This document shows positions 56,404 to 64,000 of a stretch of 64,000 nt of DNA, piece after piece. Source of the stretch: Glandiceps talaboti (Eukaryota; Hemichordata; Enteropneusta; Spengelidae). The stretch covers positions 21,934,949 through 21,998,948 of the forward strand of contig NC_135553.1 in NCBI RefSeq assembly GCF_964340395.1, in the 5' to 3' direction. How positions within the stretch are numbered: the first letter of the stretch is position 1; the number at the start of each line of letters is the position of its first letter. Below the pieces are notes generated by a model. The model did no database searches. It was not told where the DNA came from and saw only the letters and a program-made list of their open reading frames with translations. The translations under genes and the position numbers were made by a program.

Positions 56404-59400
56404 TTGTACATGTATGTAAATGTGTAATACCTGGGATGCAATAGCACAAAAGAAAGTTATGGGTACATACCGGTACAACTGTACATGTTATACATATATT
56501 TGTATCAATTCAGTAATCTGATCGGACGGGAATTCCCAACAATAATGACAACAAAACAAATGTTCAGTTTTGTTACTTTTTGACACCATAAGAATTATGA
56601 GAAATCTCCCTTGCTTTAAAGTGAATGGATTTCCATTCATTTTTACATGGGGCTGGGGTGGAAGGTGGGGGTTTAAGAAGCTGGTGTTAAGACTTGATTA
56701 CAAATGTACTTTTCTTTCACTAGGTTACCAGTACATGTACATGTAGGTGTGTCTGGCAATGCTAGGCTATGTGGTTACTGTTCACAGTTTTTGCAGTTTC
56801 ACACAAAAATGTCTTTGTCTATTTCTTTAAAAGTTTTACACAAGCCTGATTGTTCCAATTTTTTGCCACTTTAGCAAAACAGAAAGGAAATGTGTCCTAG
56901 CTTCATCTCAAAGAGATGAAGTGTTTTGAGCTGACAGTCGTCAGTGGAAAATATTTGACAATTATTTTGCAATACTGACAGACGTCAGACTGCTCAAACT
57001 TTGATTTAAGCATGACACATTGAGTATGTACATTGTACATATAACATCAATCTCTACTTGAGGACCTGTCATACCATAGTTACAATATTTCACATGACGC
57101 ACACTTGTTATATTTTCAAAATTGAGATATAATTTGTTTGCCCCTAGTACAGAGCATGGTTTTCATTTAGGATTTACATTGATATATGATGACAAGGGAG
57201 CATAAAGCATGCAGTCCATACCCTGCCATGTGAACCATTACAGTAGAATATTATAAAATCTACTTCACTATGATAGAAAGTCTCAATGGGAAGCATAAAG
57301 AACGGCTTCTTTTCCTTCATTGAGATGACAAAGTTGTCACAAGTTGATGACATCCTGATCCATGTACAGTGACCCTGCGTATCTAAATAATCTGATAACA
57401 TGTCTGACTGTATAATTCAGCTCTGCATGGCTACATTTTTATAGTTTTCTGTTTACATGTACATGTTTCACATTACTGCTTCTCCTGACGATTCATCCAT
57501 CATAATTTTCTGCAACCAACCTTGAACTTGATGAAGACTACCAGGTATTCAGCATACATACAAATGACGCCATAGATTTTGCACCCATGATTTTTATGGA
57601 CTACAGTACAAACCTACATTTACACTTCTTTCAACCCCCCCCACCCCCCCCACCCTCTCAAATACATGTACACAGTACATTTATATCATATTTTTTATAT
57701 TGCATAATTTTACACTTTCAGTCAACATCTATTCAATTTTCCATTTCTTTTATTATTTTCAAACTTGACATCTTACATAATACAAATACACATGTACATC
57801 TATTTCAGTTACCGCAACAATTAGATTTTCGCTGACAATGATATACTTGCATAAAGGAAGGACAGACATTGACCAATGAATGCAGAGAAATGACATTATA
57901 CATGTACATCGTAATACAGTATATATGATTTTATATAATCACATTTCCACTGGTTACAGACATGTATCATACAAAATAATTTCAAATTATGGTAGTTTAT
58001 CAATCTACATGTATTTTCAATTCATGTAATGATGCAAATTCTTCATCGCAAATGAATACCCATACCGATAAATATAAGTACATGTATTACTTGTAATTAC
58101 TAAAATGGTCAGTTCACAAGGCTGTTTGCTGTTTCTGTATGTAGTAAAAAACCATGGGAACCATTACCTTCATTACCCTTGATAAAGGAAATAAGTTAAA
58201 CTCTTGTGTAAATCTTGAACTAATGGTTTGTATATACATTTATCTTTGGATTACCCTGACAGCAATCTTAAAGTACATTACAATCCCTGCAGTGGTAAAC
58301 ATCTAGTACTTGTACATGTGTAGAATGTTTGATTGGGTCATTGGGGTTATCAACAAACATGTACATGTATAACACACAGACCTCAACATTAGTATGGACA
58401 CTAGCTGTGTTTTCTCAGGTCAATTGATTCAACCACTATTAAACTTATTGCAAACATCACAAACTGTGACATCAGATACAGTAGTGTAAAATGTAATGTC
58501 AAATGTGATGTGATTGATTTTTTTATGAAATCGACACTCTTGAACTCACAATTATGAAAATCACACCACTGACATAATAATGTACTGACATAATTATGTA
58601 ATTCTATATGCAATGCTTTGTTTAATATAGATTTGCAGACAGCAAGTAATATATACATGTCAATCATAATTGTTTGCTATCACTTACTTCTAAGCATTCT
58701 CAATCAATCTATTTCAAAATTTCAAGGTCAATGAAAGTGTTTCACGAATCATATTTTTTAAGCCAAGAAAATTTAGAAAATATAAATGTGTGGTGAGAGT
58801 AATGCTGACCAGTATGAGTGTGTATGAGATAGTGTGTTTAATGATGGGATCAATACTGAAGTATACATGTATACATGTATGTGTACTACCATAACCTTTT
58901 TGAATTGTTTGTGGCAATAATTTTTGGTCTGTATTTTTTGTTTCACAGTGTCTATATATGTACATGTACCCTTTCTTCTTGTAATACATGTATATGTATG
59001 TACCAGAGATTACTTTCACCAGTGTGCGCGAATATACATGCGTACCCAACACTTGCACTTGTGCATCATAGGGTTCTGTCACAATATTTACTGGCAGGTA
59101 TATCAAGATTAAAAGAAGACTGAAATACCATTACCAAGCTTGAAATACTTAGTCTAGTAAATACAAGATTTGAATTTTTCAAGAAATACATGTACATGTA
59201 TATATATATATACGGAAAGTTTATCAAACTGTGATTGAAAAAACATCTTTTGTGATCTGTAACTACATTGTATAGTTCTGATGAATCATCAAGTTTCAGT
59301 AAAATAAAAGTAGAACAACAGACAGATGTAGGTAACTAAGGTTGCAAAAGTTGTGTGGTACAACAAATGATGTATGAACAATTACACCAATGCTGCCAAC

Positions 59401-61424
59401 ATAACTATGACATAAGAGCAAAAATATGCACTGTATTGTACGATAATGTATGCTGTGCACACATCTTGTTATGTGAACAATAATATGTACATTACACTTA
59501 CATTCCACATGATACCAGAGGCAAGAATAATTGGTTCAAAACGTATTTCAAACTGTACCACTGCAACAATTTTTAAGACTCAAAATACATTCCTTTTCCC
59601 CGGTCCCTGAGTAAATTTATTTTTAATAACATACTACTACACATATTTATTCCACATGTACGGTACTGTTGTACATGTATTTCATTTCTGGAATACAAAT
59701 CTGCATCACATCATTGTTCATGTATTATATGTACTTTTTCCTGGGTATGGAACTGGGTTGTTGTTTTTTTGTATTAATGAAATTTCAATATTATATTTGA
59801 TAATAGACTGATTATTAATTGCAAAGATACTCAGCCTGTACACTAGTCTATAGTGCTATCCTTCTGCATTCAATCTTAAGATCTCTAAGGGTTAGACTAG
59901 AGATGACTTGATACCCACTTTGGCTGGCATCCAGACTACCAGTACAATTGCAGTGTTGCATGTATGCCACACTCAAGTCTGGAGAGCTTGGATTCCAGAC
60001 TACATGTTCATATACAAAATATACATGTATGGTGGTAGAGAGAGAAATCTGTACATCTATCCAATCCATGTGTCTACATCTTAGAAGCTGAGCAAGGAAT
60101 TACATGTTTTATCAATCTCAGACAATTTGTATGCATGTCTGACAAATCAATAAACAGTTTTCTACACAATTCTGTAGCTTTTGAAGTCTACATGTGTACA
60201 CTGAAACAGTGATATCTCTAGAATAAAGTATATTTAATGATGCCCATGGACCACAATCAAGTAGGTACTTATATCTCTGAAACAGTCTGAAATACAAATC
60301 TTACATGCCTATATCTGATGCATCATGAGCAAGGACTATGTTTAATACAGCTATGGAACTATGGTATTTGCATGCAGGTCTAGTAAATCAATAAACAAGT
60401 TTTATAGACATATCTGTCTCTGACAGCTTTTCTACATTCCTGTGTCAAAGCATTCATCCATATATTATAAATAGAATATACATGTAGAATATTTTAACCA
60501 CGCCATGTTTTATAAACACACTGGATGTGCTTACATGTATCTAAACTCTCCAAATGCATAGTAGAATGATTATGCACTAAAACTATAAATATTTCCGTAT
60601 CTGAGAGGGAAAAGACAGTAATTTTGTGCTGTATTGCGATTACAAAGGTTCCATCATCAGAATGCATATGTACATGTACATTTGTAAATTCTCACGTTCA
60701 GCTGAAACTTGTGAGATAATCCAAGTGTTCATAAATCACCCTTGTTCAAGGTGGTTTCTGTCACATGGTGTAATTGCCTGACTTTGCTTTCACTCTCAAT
60801 GTCTCTGTGGCATACAGGACTAATAGACCTGCTTCAATTTTCATAAATTACCCAGTATCTAACCTTCCATCTGCACGGGATGTAGAAAACGGTTATATGG
60901 ATGGATGACCAGATAAGCCGAGTACTGTTATTATACATGTATTGTATACTGTATTGTATACACCAATAATACCATGTGTTGGTCACATGAAATCTACATA
61001 TGCATATTATGTACTTGTATACATGTATGACTGCATGTACAAATGTACATTTTGTAGTAACAGTGTAGTCTGTATTTTGGGTTTAGGATTATTGAGAATT
61101 ACTATGAAGAGGGCCGAAATGTCTAGACTGTAAAACTGCTGAATAAATGAACTGAATCAGATTTCAAAAGACCTTACTCACAAGTTAAGGACTATCTCAC
61201 CTACATGTAAATTAGCATATTATAGAGAAGCAGACTACAATCGTATGTTGATGAACCTTTATAACACAATTCAGCTCAAGAATCCCTTTCTATTATTCAC
61301 CTGGGCTAGCCTGATCATAACATACATTGTACACACACATGTAAAGGGTTGTGCAGGTATCCATCCTTCCAGTTACTAACACATGGATGTACACGTATAC
61401 ATGCTAGTGATGTGTTACAGCCAG

Positions 61425-61975
61425 GACTGGTGTTACAAGCATAGCTGCAGTAACTGTAGCATTTGTTGTGATTTTGAGTTTTTTTCTTGTTTTGTGCTTT
61501 TCGTCAGTTCTGATGCAGTTGGAAGCAAACACTACAATTCTTATAACATTATCACAAATAGACGGAAAGGATTCAGATCTGATTTGAAAAGTTGGGTGGA
61601 TTTTTCTGCTACATGTATATTACACCTTACATGTACACAGTGTACCTGCCAAAAAATCGAACCTTTCCGAACTCCAACATCAATTATGGAGCCTTCAAGA
61701 CCCAAGAAATGTTCAGAGGTACCGCAATCCTGTCAAAATCGGGAAAGAAGTAACACATTCGGTGACATGCAGCATAATTTCAAATGCATAGTACGCTGAC
61801 ATCTCACTCATATTTTCAGCGTGATCTCGTCTATTTGAGTTTGCCCTACAGGAATTGTACCATTTGCTTTGAGACAAACATTGGAACATAAAGAGCACAA
61901 AACAAAAGAAAAAACCCTCAAGTTAAAATCACAACAAACGTTACACATTATTGCAGCTACATGTACAGTGTTGGC
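61425..61975. mobile_element. Foldback element with about 70-bp arms
   Basis: The left arm has CTGCAGTAACTGTAGCATTT, GTTGTGATTTTGAG and CTTGTTTTGTGCTTTT; the right arm has AGAGCACAAAACAAAAG, AAAATCACAACAAACG and TATTGCAGCTACATG. The core is richer in CG than its surroundings. A 138-codon plus-strand frame spans the left arm and core but has no known domain. Confidence 0.5.
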
Positions 61976-64000
61976 ACTGAACTAGCCTAATAAATACTAG
62001 CAATGGGAAAGTGATTCTTTGGTTGTACTAATTTAAAGGTTGTAGGTGTGGATGTTAATATACACATTTGTAATAATACCAAAATTCAAAATTTCTGAAT
62101 TTATTAAGAGATTAAAATTTGTGTAATACATGTCATGACTGTCTCTTTCATCAGGTTACATGATAGCAAATTCTATCTTAGAAAAAATCAGCTGTAGCTG
62201 TAACATGCGTTGTAAGACACTTCAAACCCAAAATACAGACTCCATGAGTCTATTATCTTTCCCAAAAGCAACATTCCATCATCTGTCAATCAAATGCTGA
62301 CATGGATTGTTTAGTGCCATGGCTGCCCTTTAAAGTTCAAAGGATTTACCTGAGAACAATTCTCCATGTAAATATGTGTGTGTTTGGTCATTCCTATGGC
62401 CTGTTCTGTGTCTGCGCTTGTAACTTGTATTTGAGGCCAAACAAAGCACCTAGTAAAGAAGGAATGTGCTACTGTTTATTGAACACTGATTGACAATTGG
62501 ATTGACCAAATTTAGCCATTCACTAAATACTGGTGTAAAAGATACCACTATGCACTATGTAAACTGACCATGTCTTTTCACTACATGGTACATGTTATAT
62601 AGTCTACAGCTCACAATGTACACTATACTAGCTTACAAAACTGTACAATTTCATTTCAAAACAGTCTACATTAAACGTGGCTGTAAAATTCTAAACACTT
62701 CATTCATGCAGCTGTTGTGCTGTAAAACTTTTCTTTTTACAATGTACTCAGTTATAGTATACACTTTATTTGTTATTATACTTGAGGTAGAATGAACCCG
62801 GTAGGTGAGGTCTTCTTTACTTTGCTTTGTGAAAATGTACAAAAATAGAAAAATGACAGAAAATGTATTCTTTCACTTCAAAATAGCCAATAAGACTTGA
62901 ATTTAAAAACAAACAAAGACAAATCTGATGTTGTCCCTGTATCCATTTACAATGTCTGCAAAATCCATTACATTGTTCCAGCAAACTTTTTTTCATATCT
63001 CCCAAAGACTGTTTCAGAGATAAAAGAGTGTTCATTTACAAGTTAGAATTGGGTTCATTGTTCTACTCAGGAAATTCTCCCAGGATACTAGGCCATTAGT
63101 GTAACAATAGGTTTTGTTGTTATGTAAATTTAGTCATTTGTTATTCATCCCTATAAACAGCATTCAGAAGGCAATGGAATATTTTAAAGAAAAAACATTT
63201 ACAGACCTCCAAATAATTCTATGATATAATACTACAATTGTTGATTTAGCAATGAGTACTTTTTTTATCACATATCTAATGCAGCAAAGGATTTGCCACA
63301 TTTTTTTGAAAATTCATGGAAACGTTCAACATTAAATGTTGACAAAAAGTGTTTTGTCAAAATTGTTTTCTAGTTTCATGGAACAATCGAAGAACAAGAG
63401 TTGAAAAGATATGTTTTGATAAAATTGTTTTCCGACTTCATTGAACCATTAGACAACGTGTTGACAATATATGAGAGTGACTCTACCTTGTCAACAATAC
63501 TGTGAGTCATCACATATTACAACATACCTGATCACAATGACTGGCCTATGTTTAGTTTACTCATTCAAAGGTCAGAACATAAATAGACAAACAATTCAAA
63601 AACTGAACAGTATAGTCAGGTCACATACAAAAAAAAATGCTACTCTGGCGCTACTCAACATTTTAGTTTGTGCATAGCACACAAACTTAAAATACAAGTG
63701 TTATGTTATTCTGGCAGTAGTGTATGGTATTGTTTAAGAATCCCTTTCTAACTGGGCTAACATCAGACTGTAGACATTAAATTTAGTACCTTAGAAACAC
63801 CAGACTGGTACTACCGGTACACCATAACTACCTCACCTGCATGTACATGTACATGTGTGAGTACAACTCCTACAGTATAGAGATAGCACCACCAGTATAC
63901 CCAGTGTAAACATCAGACTGACACCAAGCAAGCAAATTGGAAAGGTACTCTTCAGCATAAACATGTACAGCTGCCCAACATCGAGATTAAAAGTGAATTA

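Larger units (their letters stand above)
54378..64000 (-). other. RAB40 intron 1, running out of the window
   Basis: No exon with the P-loop motif (GDSDVGKGE in vertebrate RAB40) was found on the minus strand, so intron 1 probably covers the whole stretch. It holds the 56.2-kb hairpin and the 61.4-kb foldback element, plus dense TACATGTA palindromes. Confidence 0.6.

Noticed and set aside
54378-64000. RAB40 exon 1 (P-loop) inside the window
   Set aside because: No minus-strand stretch reads like GDSDVGKGE followed by a phase 1 donor; candidate donors near 62349, 63838 and 56410 lead to unrelated peptides.

Overview
The window is AT-rich animal DNA with long introns, dense short transposon-like repeats and microsatellites. 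The splice-site style, a metazoan RAB40 gene with its SOCS box, non-LTR retrotransposons and many TACATGTA palindromes suggest a marine invertebrate. The species cannot be told from the sequence. Two protein-coding genes can be supported, both on the minus strand, and I assembled their exons by hand from reading frame, splice signals and phase.

Gene 1 (about 5.9-24.0 kb, minus) encodes a PPPDE/DESI-type cysteine isopeptidase followed by a PUL domain (the p97/Cdc48-binding domain of PLAA/Doa1). Ten exons were found and they join in frame to 485 codons plus stop. The piece that should carry the most conserved PUL helix (RLLVALGT-like in PLAA) was not found. It would lie in the last intron, which holds a LINE. 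The fused architecture suggests removal of SUMO or ubiquitin coupled to p97, which is inference.

Gene 2 (34.5-54.4 kb, minus, 5' end missing) is RAB40, a RAS-like GTPase with a C-terminal SOCS box that recruits Elongin B/C and Cullin-5. Exons 2-5 are clear and separated by introns of about 9.2, 4.0 and 6.0 kb. Exon 1, with the P-loop, is not seen and probably lies beyond 64 kb.

Mobile DNA: a 5'-truncated non-LTR retrotransposon (plus, about 7.36-12.09 kb) is split by a 1.76-kb foldback element with TA-flanked inverted ends and internal arrays of CGCTTCGC-like motifs. Two further LINE 3' fragments lie at 15.24-15.68 kb (minus) and 25.61-25.76 kb (plus). A tRNA-derived SINE lies at 13.8 kb. 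Several inverted-repeat (MITE-like) families are present, including one with four copies (1.1, 1.5, 32.3 and 45.8 kb). Tandem repeats include a 110-bp two-subunit satellite (29.6 kb), a CRE-like TGATGTCA/TGACGTCA repeat (30.2 kb) and a minisatellite that reaches the RAB40 stop codon.

Region by region: 0-5.9 kb is repeats with no firm gene; 5.9-24.0 kb is gene 1 with transposon-rich introns; 24.0-34.5 kb is the space between the genes and the likely RAB40 3' UTR; 34.5-54.4 kb is RAB40; 54.4-64 kb is RAB40 intron 1 with hairpins and palindromes.
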